Source: Codonopsis lanceolata
Taxonomy: Eukaryota; Streptophyta; Magnoliopsida; Asterales; Campanulaceae
Length of the DNA: 64,000 nucleotides
Assembly: GCA_013146195.2 (NCBI GenBank)
Contig: CM028377.1
Location: forward strand, 160,840,302-160,904,301
Direction of reading: 5' to 3'
Below, in pieces: positions 1 to 12,517 of the stretch (positions are counted from its first letter, which is position 1; the number at the start of each line of letters is the position of its first letter). A model generated the notes under the pieces. That model was not told the DNA's origin. It was given only the letters and a program-made list of their open reading frames with translations, and made no database searches. The translations under genes were made by a program, and so were the position numbers.

Positions 1-12
1 AATTTTTTTTTC

Positions 13-21
13 CTTAAATAG
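13..21 (+). promoter_or_regulatory. possible TATA-like box of the env-like gene
   Basis: The sequence CTTAAATAG lies about 135 bases upstream of the start codon and before a CT-rich leader. A comparable TATA-like motif and CT-rich leader precede the second env-like gene (63254). This suggests an internal promoter, but the motif alone is weak. Confidence 0.25.
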
Positions 22-156
22 ACTTTGAACCGCCCTTTCCAAAACTTTACGAAACCCCTTTGTCTAAAAAATTTTCTCTCTATTCAAACCCTCTCTCTGT
101 GCAACTTCTCGCCTTGTTCCCAAAATCTTCTTGTTTCTTCTTCTTCTCAATCAACA

Positions 157-3100
157 ATGGTATGTTCTTCTCTACTCTTCTACTTTGTATTCACTGGTTA
201 CTGTTTCGCATTTCATTTCTTAACCTAATTATTTCGAAATACGAAAAGACACTTTTGCGTATCTAACAGTTTCCGCCATTGTTGTTCTTAAAACAAAACC
301 TAGAAACTAACAGTCGTTTATATGCTTTCAATGTTTACTCTCTTGAAAAACTTCTGTTATACATTTCTCTGGTTTGCTTTCTATAAACATTCTAGGGTTT
401 CAAGTTTTTATTCCTAAAATTTTCGATAAATATCAAAAACTTGAAATTTCTGTCTGTTTAACTTATGAAGTAAAAAGCCCTAATTTTTTACTGCATTTCT
501 TTCAGGCAAAATCATCAAAATCAAAGCGTGACAGCAGGAAGAAGCTAGACCCAGAAACTGACATTCCTCCAAGTTTGGATGTCAACCTTCCGGGATATCC
601 CACTTTTCCCGCCACTCATGACGTCATCGTGGCCCTGGACCCAAAACTCTACATACCCGGAATGTGCATCGACCTTCAATCCGTCTGCACAATTACTGCC
701 GGAGTCAAGGCCTACGATGACATGAACGCATCTGGAATTCTTCCACTCTTCTGCTTCAACGACAAAGATTACATCATTTTCTTGGCAGAAGAGTTCTACC
801 AAAGGATGGAACTCATGAACAAGAATGCCCTACGAGGATGGATTAGAGGCCGTCCGATTTCTATCACCACCAAGACCATCTCCACCATTATTGGTGTGCA
901 CTTTGGTGGTGCTCTTGAGTCATCCATTGCTGAGGCTGAACATGCCTGGGAAGCAATGAGGGGAATTGATACCCCAAGAGAACCACAAGGGAAGATGCTG
1001 AGGAATCTTTTCCCGCTAGACGTCTACTGCACAAGCCACCTTATGGACAAGGGGCTGTTGTTCAAAAGTGGTGCACATGACATGTTTACGGCACAACAAC
1101 TCAACCTTACATCTGTCGTATATCTTCAAACCCATCTCAATTACGGTGCCATCATCTTCAACGAGCTGAAACAGTGGGTAGAAAAAGTGAAGAACAACCC
1201 CACTTGCAAGCGCCCATTCGTCAGGCTGATCAATGCCCTGCCTCGAGACACCAAGGAAGTAAACTCTTCCATCAAGAAAGATGAGCTGATAGTGGTGTCC
1301 AAGGACAAGAAGCTAACCGCTTCGTTCTTTAGTAAATATACTGAGTACGAGAACAAGGGAAGGCTGCAGAAAGGTCTTCCGCCCGTCTCCATCGACAAAG
1401 TCACTAAACCTCTACCGATCATAGTGACTCGCTTCAACATGGAAGCTTATGACGCGGCCAGCAAAACCTTCAAGAAGGCTTCTGCAAAGTTTGATGAACA
1501 AGTTGCTACAACCCTCCATCAAAAATCCAAAGATAAGGCGATGAGGCGAGGCGGTTCTGCGAGCCAAACAGAAAGGCAAAGGCAAAAAGACAAGGCCGGA
1601 AGAAGTAATACCAACTGAAGAGGAGCAAGCAAAATGGATTCGGAAGGAGATGAAGGAAGGCCAAAAGGACAAGACGTCCAGCCAGACCAACTCCGTCACC
1701 TTCCCCAGTCCAACCTTCACCAGCCCAGCCATCCTCTCAAACTCATCCAACCTCTTCTTCACAGCCTTCTTCAAAAACCAAACGAACACCCTCACCCTCA
1801 CCTGTACCCTCACCTAAACCAAAACGTAGGAGACTACGAAAAACCTTTCCCGACCAACCACCAGCAGACATTCCTGCCTCTACCGATGAAGCAGCTGAGC
1901 CCCAAATTCAGTTGCTAAGGATGAAAAAGAGGTCTGCTGGCACCAAGTCAACTACCGCCAGCCAAGCCTCTACAGACACCCAACCTTCTACCGACAGCCA
2001 ACGCTCTACCGTTAGCCAACCATCTACCGCCACACCTAGCCAACCTATTCCCCCTGAGTCATCTCCTCAGAGGAATTCACCACCTCCGGAGGAGTCTATC
2101 CCTCAGGAGGAGCCTCATACATAGGAGGAGCCTACCCGAACACCAACTCCTCCTAACCCATCTACACCTGCCTCACCCCGCCAAACCCAAACCACTTCTT
2201 CAACACCATCCAAACCAATAGACTCTGCTGCTGCCAAGTTCCTCTTTGAAATTTCTTCAGTAGCAGAGCTCTTCTCCCCTAACCAACAACTGCCTCAACC
2301 TACCATACGCAAACCCAAAAGCCTTTTCTATCCTGCCCCTTCTTTCTGGTTCTCTACCGACCCCTTACCCGAATCCTCCCTTATCAGTGAAAATTCTGAC
2401 ACTGATATGGAGCTCAATTCCCCACCAACCCCTCCTCCCCCTCCACCTCAGACCATCTCCTCTTCTACCGACACCATACCAACCCAAGACTCTTCCTCTT
2501 CCGACTCCATCACTCCTCCACTCCAACAGCCCTTCCGGCCAGTGTCTCCTGAAGCCACTACCTCTGCTGGTACCGCTCCTAATCACATTGGTCTGGCAAC
2601 AACTTCTTCTTAGCCGACCAATGCTGAAATTTTGTCAAGGCTGGACGCCATTTATGAACGGCTAGGCACGCTCACTAGCATAACTACCGCTACCGTTGAG
2701 ATCGCCACTGCCGCGTCCAAGGCAAATGATCGCACTGCTGCCCTTTTGCGCCAATTTCAAGAGGATGTGTGGACTCGTTTTGGACAGATGAGACACAATT
2801 TCACAGACGTCAAAATCAATATCGAAGCTCAACATGATGAATGTGTCTGTATCTGCTCCTCCCTCTTCTACGAGCTATTCCATGCCATCACTCTACATCT
2901 CGGCAATGGCCGCCCTCCTGTCCTAGAGCTCAACAACTTAGCTCGAGACTCTGCTCACAATATCATGAACGCTCATCGTGATCGTGATCTGGCCATCACG
3001 GAGGAGAAGCAAATGAGATCTATCAACCGTATGCTGATGGAAGAGAACAGTCGTCTTTGTGAAGAACTCGACTACCGCTCTCGTTCCACCAGACCTCCCA

Positions 3101-3201
3101 CTGATGCCGATGACGAGTACGTACGAAGAATGGAAGAGCTAGAGCGACAACGTAGGGAGAAGGAAGCAGCAGACAAAGGCAAAGGGAAAAGACCTTGGTA
3201 G
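157..3201 (+). pseudogene. Sirevirus envelope-like / putative plant transposon protein, spliced, broken
   Basis: The first coding exon is only the start codon (157-159). It is followed by a GT...AG intron (160-505), and the second exon begins with Ala at 506. The N-terminal ~300 residues form a globular domain of the kind annotated as putative plant transposon or envelope-like protein, including RGWIRGRPISITTKTISTII. A long Ser/Pro/Thr-rich stretch follows (about 1690-2610), then an alpha-helical, probably coiled-coil tail ending KGKGKRPW (2632-3201). Reading shifts frame near 1575-1600 and again near 1680-1720. In-frame TAG codons sit at about 2122 and 2611. I see no signal peptide and no clear membrane segment, so a real envelope role is not supported. 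Decayed and probably inactive. Confidence 0.7.
160..505 (+). other. intron immediately after the ATG of the env-like gene
   Basis: The donor is ATG|GTATGT and the acceptor is TTTCTTTCAG|GC, in phase 0 directly after the start codon. The interior is T-rich, as in plant introns. The second env-like gene at 63420 has the same arrangement (ATG|GTAAGA ... TTTCTTAG|GC). Confidence 0.7.
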
Positions 3202-3602
3202 ATTTGTATCTTTTCTTCCCTTCACCTTTGTATCTATCTTATCTTTTGAAAACTCTGTAAACATTAAACATCTTGTTTATAATACAGAAGATTATCTGCC
3301 TTTCAAAATTGTCTTATGTTTAAATTCTTGTTATTTCATTTTCTATATCTGCTTAGAATTTAAACACTCAATTTAAATTTATATTTGAACTGTTTTTGCT
3401 ACTGATCTGTGTGCTATTCTATGATTTCCTTGTCCATGTATGCACTTAGATTAGTCTTTACACTTGAGGTGCTTTTCTGTTTGATAGAGGCATGTCTTCC
3501 ATCATTAAATGAATAAAATTCTTAGACATGCTATTATCTATCACATAGTCGGTTATAGCCCTCATTTGTAGTAATGATGACCAGATATAAATAGGAGGAG
3601 AT
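3202..3602 (+). other. Sirevirus 3' untranslated region with polypurine tract
   Basis: This 400-base AT-rich stretch after the env-like stop codon has no coding potential. It ends in the polypurine tract AGGAGGAGA at 3593-3601, one base before the LTR. The tract would prime plus-strand DNA synthesis. Confidence 0.65.
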
Positions 3603-4824
3603 TGTTGATTCTTATTATGTAAGATTTATATATGTTCATACATTATACTAGTTTTATACTTCAGTGGCTAATCGGGCTGCGTATCGATTAGCGTGGCAAT
3701 TGTGTATAGAACTTTGCCCAAGTATAGCTTTTATAGGACTTGACAGGTTCAGCGGAAGACCTCTTCAAAGCTTCACCGGAAGACCTGCTCCAGCTCACAA
3801 TCGGCAGACCTTGTCTTCACTCGGTCAAGATCATGACGTGTCTAGTCAAGCATTCCAGGATGAATCAATTTAAATTTATCCTTATCAGTTTGAATTTAAA
3901 TTAAGACATTCCACGACACCTCGGTCCGCAGCCTTTCCAAAAAGCAGAAGACTTTTCGCATGAAAGCGAGGAAAGCGGTCACCTGCATGCGTAACAACTC
4001 TCGATCGACACCCGTTGCCCCACTTCGAAGATGTCATAAATCATTCCTGATGTCATAAATCATTCCTGCTCTAGATATCTATGAAGACGAATTTAATGCT
4101 CATATCTGTCTTCTACAACGGCTCTCAAGATTGCACATGCTATAAATGCTGCCATTAAAGACTGAAGAAAATACATAGATGATCGATCACTTGTCGAATT
4201 GCTCTGAAAATCTACAACGACTCAGTCTTAATACTCAGTGCATTCAAGAGATCCTAAACAGATCTAGAAATCCTCGTCAACAACAAGAAGTTGTTCATCA
4301 ACACTTATTGTTTTAACTTTTTGTTGTTTTCATTCTTAAGCTATTCTTCTGCACGAATTAAATATCTTGTTTACAGAGATATTTAATTCCTTAGACCCCA
4401 AACACAAGTCAATATTTTGTACACGATCCATTAGGAATATTCTTTGTAATAGATCTAGTGGAAAACATAGTGCACTATTTAAATCCAAGGTTGACTGCCT
4501 TGGTGGTGGACGTAACACTCTTTATAGTGTGAACCATCCCAAATTACTTGTGTTATTTCTTTGATGTTTGTCTACTATTTGAACTGTTTATTACTTTAGT
4601 TATCTTTATCCTTTATACAGCAGAACTTAAGTAACTTGTCAAAGGTCTACCGGTAGTCCTTATCGGCAGACTTGAAACAGCTACTTTGAAAGTCTTCCGC
4701 TACTTCAATCTTTTCAATAGATTGTAAGTACCTTTCAAAGAACATACTTAAAAGATTTTAAATGTACAATAAGCTATTCAACCCCCCCCCTTCTAGCTTA
4801 TTATTGTGCCCGTTGGGACCCACA
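3603..4824 (+). repeat. Sirevirus 3' LTR (copy 1)
   Basis: This 1222-base LTR starts TGTTGATTC and ends GGGACCCACA (TG...CA). It aligns along its length with 8947-13234 (minus its LINE) and 18019-19283. Shared blocks include GGCTGCGTATCGATTAGC near the start, repeated GGAAGACCT-type segments, GTCTACCGGTAGTCCTTATC near the end, and a C-run before TTCTAGCTTATTATTGTG. Confidence 0.9.
4141..4148 (+). promoter_or_regulatory. TATA box in Sirevirus LTR
   Basis: TATAAATG lies mid-LTR. The same place reads CTATATATAA in LTR copy 2 (about 12567) and TTTAAATA in copy 3 (about 18604). The position fits a U3 promoter. Confidence 0.45.
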
Positions 4825-5335
4825 AGGGCAGTTGATAGACCTTATGCGATTGAGAGGGACATCGAGGAGCATCGTGTCATGGGTAATTCGGGTTTTTCTT
4901 CACAGCCTAGATAGTCTTCGGGACGAGGTAATGGATCGGGTAATCGAGGGAATTATCATGGGCACAATGATCGCAGGAAGGGAAATGGTAAATTTAATCA
5001 TGAAGGGCAGGCAAGGAATCAGTCAGGTGGTAGAGGAGATGCATCTACACCGAGTTAGGGAGATCGTAGCATGATTGTGGTATGCTCCTATTGTTCGAAG
5101 ATGGGACACACGGAGGATAAATGTTGGAGGAAGAGTGGGGCACCGGTGGAGTGCTATTATTATGGAGCTGCAGGGCACGTGAAGAGGAATTGCCCTAAGT
5201 TGAAGGGTAATCAGCCAGGAGGATCGAGTCAGCCTACTGTTGGGGCTAAGAGAGATAGTGATGGGAAGGCAAAGGTGTACGGACGTGTATTTGCTTTAAA
5301 CCAGAGGGGAGTACCTGAGTCGACTGCAGTTATTG
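4825..5335 (+). pseudogene. Tekay gag, C-terminal part with zinc knuckles
   Basis: The reading begins mid-protein at AVDRPYAIERDIEEHR because the Sirevirus LTR cut off the 5' part. A Gly/Arg/Asn-rich basic segment follows, then CSYCSKMGHTEDKC (a good CX2CX4HX4C knuckle) and CYYYGAAGHVKRNC, whose second Cys has become Tyr. Two CAG-to-TAG-type nonsense codons interrupt it at about 4911 and 5056. The minus-strand copy at 36966-37480 is nearly identical but has Gln at both places and an intact second knuckle. Gag would form the particle and bind RNA. Confidence 0.85.
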
Positions 5336-8300
5336 GAGGTATCGTTTCTATCTTCGATAGTGAAGCACGAGTACTTATAGATCCAGGATCATCACATTCG
5401 TATGTTGCATCACATTTTGTTGACCGTTTGCGTGTATTGCCTCAGTCTTTGCCTTACGTGCTTGAATTTTCTACCCCGCTTGGGGAATGTTTATTGGCTT
5501 CGGAAGTTTATAAAGCATGCGATGTACTTGTGGATGAACATGTTTTGCATGCGGATTTGGTAGTGTTGCCACTTTATGATTTTGATGTGATACTCGGTAT
5601 GAATAGGTTGTGCGCTTATCATGCTTTGGTTGATTGCTTTAGTAAGAGGGTTACTTTTGATATGCCGGGTGTTCCTAAATTTATGTTCTTGGGTGATAAC
5701 GCGTCTAGTGGTTTGCGCGTCATTTCTGCTCTTAAGGCTAGGAAATTATTGTCACGTGGTTGCACGGGGTATCTAGCTTGTGTGATTGATAAACGGGTTT
5801 CTACTTCCGATCTTGAAGATGTGCCGGTTGTGTGTGAGTTTCCGGATGTTTTCTCTAAGGATTTTGGGATGCCACCGGATAGGGAGATTGAGTTTTGTAT
5901 CGAATTGTTGCCGGGGACTACACCGATATCGAAGGCGCCGTATAGGATGGCACCTATGGAGTTGAAGGAGTTGAAGGTTCAGTTGCAGGAGCTTATTGAC
6001 ATTGGCTTTATCAAGCCAAGTGTATCGCCTTGGGGTGCGCCGGTATTGTTTGTTAGGAAGAAGGATGGAAATCTAAGGTTGTGCATTGATTACCGGGAGT
6101 TGAACAAAGCGACGATCAAGAACAAGTATCTGTTGCCGCATATAGATGACTTGTTTGATTAGTTGCAAGGATCGGTGGTGTATTCTAAGCTTGATTTGAG
6201 GTTCGGGTATCATCAGTTGAAGGTTAGAGCCGAGGATGTTCCGAAAACCGCTTTTCGTACGAGGTATGGGCACTATGAGTTTATGGTGATGCCATTTGGG
6301 TTGACTAATGCGCTGGCAGTATTTATGGACTTGATGAATCGGGTGTTCCATAATTTTCTTGATTGTTTTGAGGTGGTTTTCATAGACGACATTCTTTTGT
6401 ATTCTAAGTCTCGGGATGAGCATGCACAACATTTGAGGATGGTCTTGTCGATTCTTCGGGATAGGCAGCTTTATGCTAAGTTTAGCAAGTGTGCTTTTTG
6501 GCTGGAGGAGGTCTCATTTTTGGGACATGTTGTTTCTAGTACCGGGATAGCGGTAGATCCTTCTAAGGTTGAAGCGGTGATGAATTGGAGGAGACCGACT
6601 ACAGTTACGGAGGTTAGGAGTTTCTTGGGGTTAGTCGGGTATTATCGGAGGTTCATAGAGGGATTTTCAAAGATTGCTACACCGATGACAAATTTGACCC
6701 AAAAGAAGACAACGTTTGTTTGGAGTGATAAGTGTGAAGCAAGTTTTCAAGAATTGAAGAAGAGGTTGACTACGGCACCAGTTTTAGCGTTGCCTAGCGG
6801 AGATGAGAACTTTGTGGTTTATAGTGATGCATCAAAAGAGGGATTGGGTTGTGTTCTTATACAGAATGGTAAGGTGATCGCTTATGCTTCGAGGAAGTTG
6901 TCTCCATATGAGCAGAATTATCCCACGCATGACCTTGAGTTGGCAGCGGTCATATTTGCGCTGCATAAGTGGAAGCATTATTTGTATGGGTCGAAGTTTG
7001 AAATTTTTACAGATCACAATAGTTTGAAACATTTGTTCTCACAGAAGGAGTTGAATATGAGACAAAGGAGATGGATGGAGAAGTTGAAGGATCATGATTG
7101 TACGATACTTTATCATCCGGGGAAGGCGAACGTGGTCGCCGATGCCTTGAGTAGGAAAGTTCATTTGTCGTGTTTGATGATTCGGGAATGGAAGATGTTG
7201 GAGGATGTCCGTGATTGGAGTCCTAGTGAGGTTAATCATGGAGTGTTGTTTGCTAGTGTCCGGGCTATTCCGGTTTTATTGGAAAAGATTAAGGAGACTC
7301 AAAGGAAGGATCCGGGATTAGTGAAGATCATTGATGAATTGGGCAAGAGCGAGACGCCGGAGTTTGCTATGAATCAAGATGGGATTTTGACTTTCCAGGG
7401 GAGAGTCTGTGTTCCTTCAGTTGAGGATGTGAAACGACTTGTGTTGGATGAAGCTTACAAGGCGAGGTATACTATCCATCCGGGGAGTACGGCAATGTAT
7501 AGGGACTTGAAGAAGCAATTTTGGTGGAATGGCATGAAGCGCCAAATTGCGGATTATGTGTCGAGGTGTTTGACTTGTCAACGGGTGAAGGCTGAACATC
7601 AAAGACCCGCAGGATTGTTGCAGCCGTTAGAATATTCCGAAGTGGAAGTGGGAGCACGTTACGATGGATTTTGTTTCGGGGTTTCCACGTACGTGTAGAG
7701 GGTTTGATGCCGTTTGGGTTGTTGTAGATCGGTTAACGAAGTCAACTCATTTTATACCAATTGCGATGACTTATTCCTTGAGTCAGTTGGCGGCATTGTA
7801 TGTGCAGGAGATTGTTAGATTGCACGGGGTTCCGGTTAGCATTGTTTCAGACAGGGATCCGATGTATTTACTTCAAGGTTTTGGCAGGCTTTGCAGGAAG
7901 CCATGGGGACTAAGTTGAATTTCAGTACAACTTTTCACCCTCAGACAGACGGATAGTCCGAGAGAACGATACAGATACTTGAGGATATGTTACGGGCTTG
8001 TACGGTGGACTTTAAGGGAAGTTGGGATTCACACCTTCCATTGGCGGAGTTTGCATACAACAACAGTTACCAATCGAGTATTGGGATGGCACCGTATGAG
8101 GCACCTTATGGATAGAAGTGTAGATCTCCTATTTGTTGGGATGAAGTCGGAGAAGCGAAGCTATGGGGTTTGGAGATTGTGCAGCAGTCGGCCGAAAGTG
8201 TGAAGTTGATTCGGGATAGATTACTTACGGCTCAGAGTAGACAGAAGAGTTATGCAGATAATCGGAGGAGAGATTTGGAGTTCCAAGTTGGAGATTATGT

Positions 8301-8749
8301 GTTTCTTAAAGTGTCGCCGAGAAGTGGTACTAAGAGATTTGGGAAGAAAGGAAAGTTATCACCGAGGTTTGTTGGACCTTTTGAGATTCTTGAGCGAGTT
8401 GGGAGTTTGGCTTATAGGGTGGCTTTACCGCCATCATTGTTGGACATTCATAATGTGTTTCACGTATCTATGCTTCAGAAGTATCTTAAGGATGATTCGC
8501 ATGTTCTTGCGTATTAGGAGAATTCATTTCAGCCTGATTTGTCATATGTTGAGCAACCGGTGAAGATCTCGACACCAAGGAGCAAGTATTGAGGAACAAG
8601 ACAATTCCATTGGTTAAGGTTCTTTGGAGGAATCATGAGATCGAGGAAGCGACTTGGGAGACCGAGTTGGATATGCGTGAGAAGTACCCTCATTTGTTTG
8701 AAGATCACGATAAGAATTTAGGGGCTAAATTCCTTTTAGTAGGGGAGAA
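5336..8749 (+). pseudogene. Tekay pol polyprotein (PR-RT-RH-IN-chromodomain), broken
   Basis: Protease motif VLIDPGSSHSYV lies near 5375. RT runs from about 5950 to 6560 with YRMAPMELKELK, LRLCIDYRELNK and FIDDILLYS. RNase H follows (FVVYSDASKEGLGCV, TDHNSLKHLF), then the integrase zinc region (HPGSTAMY ... CLTCQRVK) and core (MDFVSGFP, VSDRDP, SERT). The C-terminus (NVFHVSMLQKYL) ends in a chromodomain-like segment. It is inactive: TAG at 6160 replaces Gln after DDLFD, there is a 1-base insertion near 7630 and a shift near 7865, and stops lie at about 7954, 8114 and 8515. Several lesions are C-to-T, as expected from decay of methylated DNA. Confidence 0.92.
8739..8749 (+). other. polypurine tract of Tekay E1
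   Basis: GTAGGGGAGAA lies immediately upstream of the LTR start TGTAAAACCC. The same tract precedes the 3' LTR of element A at 31930. Confidence 0.7.
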
Positions 8750-9473
8750 TGTAAAACCCTAGTTTATTGCACGCTTGTTTATTGCATGAGTTCATACATT
8801 CATAATCATCATTAGTATGTTTACTTAGCTCACTCATATGTTTAAAGTCGATAGCATGTTCATTGACGTCGTTTGAGATGCTCGTATGCACCTTTCCTTC
8901 ACGAGATGCTTTGAAACTCGGATTGTGATTTATGTTGTAAACACATTGTTGATACTTTTTGTATTTAGATTTATATCTGCTCATACATTACACTAGTTTT
9001 ATACATCAGTGGCTAATTGGGCTGCGTATCGATTAGCGTGGCAACTGTGTATAGAACTTTGCCAAGTATAGCTTTTATAGGAGGACTTCAACAGGTTCAG
9101 AGGAAGACCTCTTCAAAGCTTCACCGAAAGACATGCTCAAGCCTACAAACGGCAGACCTTGTGTACACATGGTCAACCATGACGTGTCCAGTCAAGCAAT
9201 TCTAAATGGATCAATTCAAGCTTATCCTTATCAACATTTAAATTTGAATTGAGACATTCCCTGACATCTCGACTGCCAAAAGCGCTTTCAAAAGCAAGAA
9301 GACTTTTCACACGAACAAGAAAAAGCGGAAAGCGCATCGTCACCTACTGTCTGTAACAACTCTCACAGATCTGACATCCAGATTGCCCAACTTCCAGAAG
9401 ATCTCAGTACTCATTCCCTGCTCGATATCTGTGAAGACGAAATTATTGATTGACAGCCCCATGCATTTAATGC

Positions 9474-12400
9474 TTTTTTTTAGAGGAAGCAGGGCGGCAC
9501 CTGCAGGATTTTATTGATAGAAAAATAAATGTACAAACTTAAGGGGGACAACCAGCCTAACCCATTATAGGGGGGACAAATGAGCCTTACCTCAAAAAGA
9601 AAATACAAGAGCAAAGCAAAAAGAAATGACCAGCTAACATTAAATGGAGCGCCTGACATAAGGAGTGTTGGATTTGTCCAAATAAATAGAACCACGAATT
9701 CGAGAAGGAAGATCATGAGCAGCATCAAATTGAGCAGAAAGTAAGGAATCACATCCCATGTTTGCTAGAGATCAAGAATGTAATTAGCTTGTCTATAGCA
9801 ATGAGTGAAATGGAAGGACATGTCCTTATGAATATCTCGAATCCGTTGGAAAATAGACCAACACTTCCATGGAGGCTTAGAACCAGAAAGAAGACAATCA
9901 ATGAGAACTTTAGAATCCATCTCGATAATAGCCCCATGAAACCCGACATTTCTAAGCCAAAGAACACCTTGAAGTAAAGCTTTGGCCTCAGCAAGAGTAT
10001 TAGAAGCAATGCCATAAAATGAGGAAAAAGCATATATAAACTCACCAGAGGAATTACGAATAATACCACCACCACCACTTAAACCCGGATTGCTTCGAGA
10101 AGCACCATCCACATTCAATTTAACCAGATTTAAAGGAGGATTGAGCCATTTAATAATCTGAACTTTGATTGAAGAAGGAGAGAAGGCAGAACCAGAACAA
10201 GAGGCCTTTATACAATTCAGATCAGATCGGATGGAAGAAATAAGGCCAAAAACTGATCTCCTATGACCATCAAATAAAATTGCATTCCGATTCTTCCAAA
10301 GATGCCACAAAATCAACAAGGGAAGAAGGATCTGTGAGAGCTTCGGTTTCTGAATAATCCACCAAGACATGCAAGCTTGTTGGATGGAAGCATAACACAT
10401 TAAAACATGATGATCAACACTAAAAGTTGTCCAAATCTGACGGGCAGTATGGCTGTTAAGAAAGACATGAGAAAATGTCTCACTATGACCAGAAGCACAA
10501 CAAAAACACTTGGAAACAATCTGGAAGCCTTTAGAAACAAGGCCTTCATCGATGGGAAGCCGCTGTTTAAAAAGCCGCCAAATAAAAGCACTAATATGAC
10601 GAGGAACAGCCCGATGCCAAATAAACTTAGAAGATATCTTCGTCGGGTTTGGCATACGCAAATGCTGCCAAGCTGAAGAGATAGAGAAGGAACCATTCGA
10701 AGTTAAAGTCCAACAAGGATGGTCGGCCTGATCAGATAAGTAGATATCTTGAGCAAGAATACGATGCAAATCATGCACGGGGAAGAGATCTGTAACAACA
10801 AGGATCAAGCTGAGCAGGCCCTATAAAGAGATCACAGACGGAATTAGCCATCACAACACTAGGTTGAGATAGAAGACCACCATCAAGACAATTATCAAAC
10901 CAAGGCGAGCTAAGGCCACGACCAATCAGCCATTTTAAATTAGCCTCCACAAAAGGTCTAATAGCAAGCATACGACACGAAATATGGGATCCTTTAATTA
11001 AGGACTGAGAAGGATGAAATCTGGAGCAATATTTGGCTTTAAAAAAACGAGACCAAAGAGAGTCTTGAGTACGGAACCACCACCAAATACCAGCTGCAAA
11101 GGCTTTAGTAATATCCTTAAGAGACCGAATACCCACTCCTCCCTCAGAAGTAGGAGAACAACATTGAGACCAAGAAATCCAATGAGATTTTTGCTTTCCA
11201 TCCAATTGGCCCCAAAAGAAATTAGAAAATAATCAATCAATAGAGTGGATAACGGCTTTAGGAGGATCTAAAACAGCAAGAGAATAGGCAGTGATGGAAT
11301 GCAAGAAATGGTTTATGAGAGTAATTCTACCAGCCGTAGAAAGAAAGTTTCCCATCCAAGAATGAATACGAGCTCTGAGTTTTAAAACAAGAGAGTCAAA
11401 ATACTTCTTCAGTTTTCTGCCACAAAAGAGAGGGCAGCCTAGATAGACCAAAGGAAAATCCTTCCTGATATAACCCAACAAAGAAGATATAGAACTGAAT
11501 CGAGAAGAAGAAATCCTCGGGTGGACAGTGAAACTGCTTTTATCAATGTTCACCTTCTGACCAGAACATTGTTCATAAAGAGAGAGAAGCTGCTTATGAT
11601 AAGAAATAGATTGAGAGCTACCATTACAAAAAATAATTATATCATCAGCAAACGCAAGGTGAGAGATAATGGGGCAACCACTGGCTGAAGAGAAAGCATT
11701 ATGTGGATGAGAAGAGTGCAGAACATTCAGACTACGGCTGGGAACTTTTGCAGCTATGATGAATAAAGCTGGAGATAAAGGATCACCTTGTCGAAGGCCT
11801 CGAGAGGAATGAAAGAAGCCAGTAGGAGAGCCGTTGACCAAAACTGAGAACCAATTATTAGAGATCAGGCGCCATATCATGTCAATAAAGAATTCACAAA
11901 ACCCGAATTGGCGAAGCACTTTAATCAGGAATAACCAAGAAATTCTGTCAAAAGCCTTTGACATGTCCAATTTGAGGACATTATTGGAGTCGGGAATTTT
12001 CTTACCCAAATGAGTCATTAGTTCTTGAGCCAAAAGAATATTATCTTGGATGAGCCGGCCTTTAACGAACCCACTTTGATTAAAGGAGATAATAGATGGA
12101 AGAATATTGGCCAGCCGAGTAGATAGAATTATAGAGATCACTTTATTTTTGAAGTTGCATAAACTAATAGGTCTGAAATCACTGAAAGAAGTCGGGTGAT
12201 CAGATTTTGGAATGGTTCCAATAAGAGTACTTGACCAGCTCTTGGGTAAAGAAAAGCCTGAAAAAAATTCCAATACTGCAACATGGAAATCCTCTCCAAT
12301 AATATCCCAGCAATGAGAGAAGAAAAACCCCGAAAAACCATCTGGACCGGCTGCACTAGAACCATCCATAGATAAAATAGCAGCTTTGACTTCCTCCAAT

Positions 12401-12517
12401 GAAGGGTAGGCCGAAAGAGTGGAGTTCATTTGATCAGAGACAAGACGGGGAATGTTTGAAATAAGATCATTATCAGAAATAGAATCAACCTGGAGTTGAG
12501 ATTGAAAATGTAAAACA
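9474..12517 (-). mobile_element. 5'-truncated LINE (non-LTR retrotransposon)
   Basis: On the minus strand it ends in a short poly(A) (T-run 9474-9481 on the plus strand). It carries ORF2 domains in order RT, zf-RVT-like, RNase H, and breaks off abruptly at about 12517, where Sirevirus LTR sequence resumes (TTGTTAAGTCTTCG). 5' truncation is typical of target-primed reverse transcription. I could not define a confident target duplication. Confidence 0.85.
9640..12517 (-). pseudogene. LINE ORF2 protein: reverse transcriptase and RNase H, broken
   Basis: Read on the minus strand, the fragment starts inside ORF2. RT motifs are AAGPDGFSGFFFSHCW, FRPISLCN, LKLDMSKAFDRISW, RGLRQGDPLSPALF and the catalytic FADD (HLAFADDIIIF). 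A zf-RVT-type segment follows (SSAWQHLR ... FIWHRAVPRHISAFIWRLF), then RNase H (KLNVDGASRSNPG, LAEAKAL, IEMDSKVLIDCL). The endonuclease is missing through 5' truncation. A TGA (11233) interrupts the frame after HSID, and shifts occur near 10800 and 9765. It belongs to the plant L1-type group whose ORF2 has a C-terminal RNase H. Confidence 0.88.

Larger units (their letters stand above)
1..4824 (+). mobile_element. Sirevirus-like Ty1/copia element, 3' portion (env-like gene, PPT, 3' LTR)
   Basis: This is the 3' end of a copia retrotransposon whose gag-pol lies upstream of the window. It has an extra gene downstream of the missing pol, a polypurine tract next to an LTR starting TGTTGATTC, and an LTR end CCCACA. 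The same LTR occurs at 18019-19283, where it is followed by a copia-type primer site complementary to initiator tRNA-Met. An envelope-like gene between pol and the 3' LTR is the hallmark of the Sirevirus lineage. Right of the LTR the sequence passes directly into a Tekay gag, so this element inserted into that gag. Confidence 0.8.

Noticed and set aside
157..3201. Functional viral envelope glycoprotein
   Set aside because: No signal peptide, clear membrane anchor or furin-type site is visible, and the frame is broken in several places. I keep only the family label envelope-like.
10400..10696. Second open frames within the LINE on both strands
   Set aside because: They are shadows of the RNase H and zf-RVT coding frame, without conserved motifs of their own.
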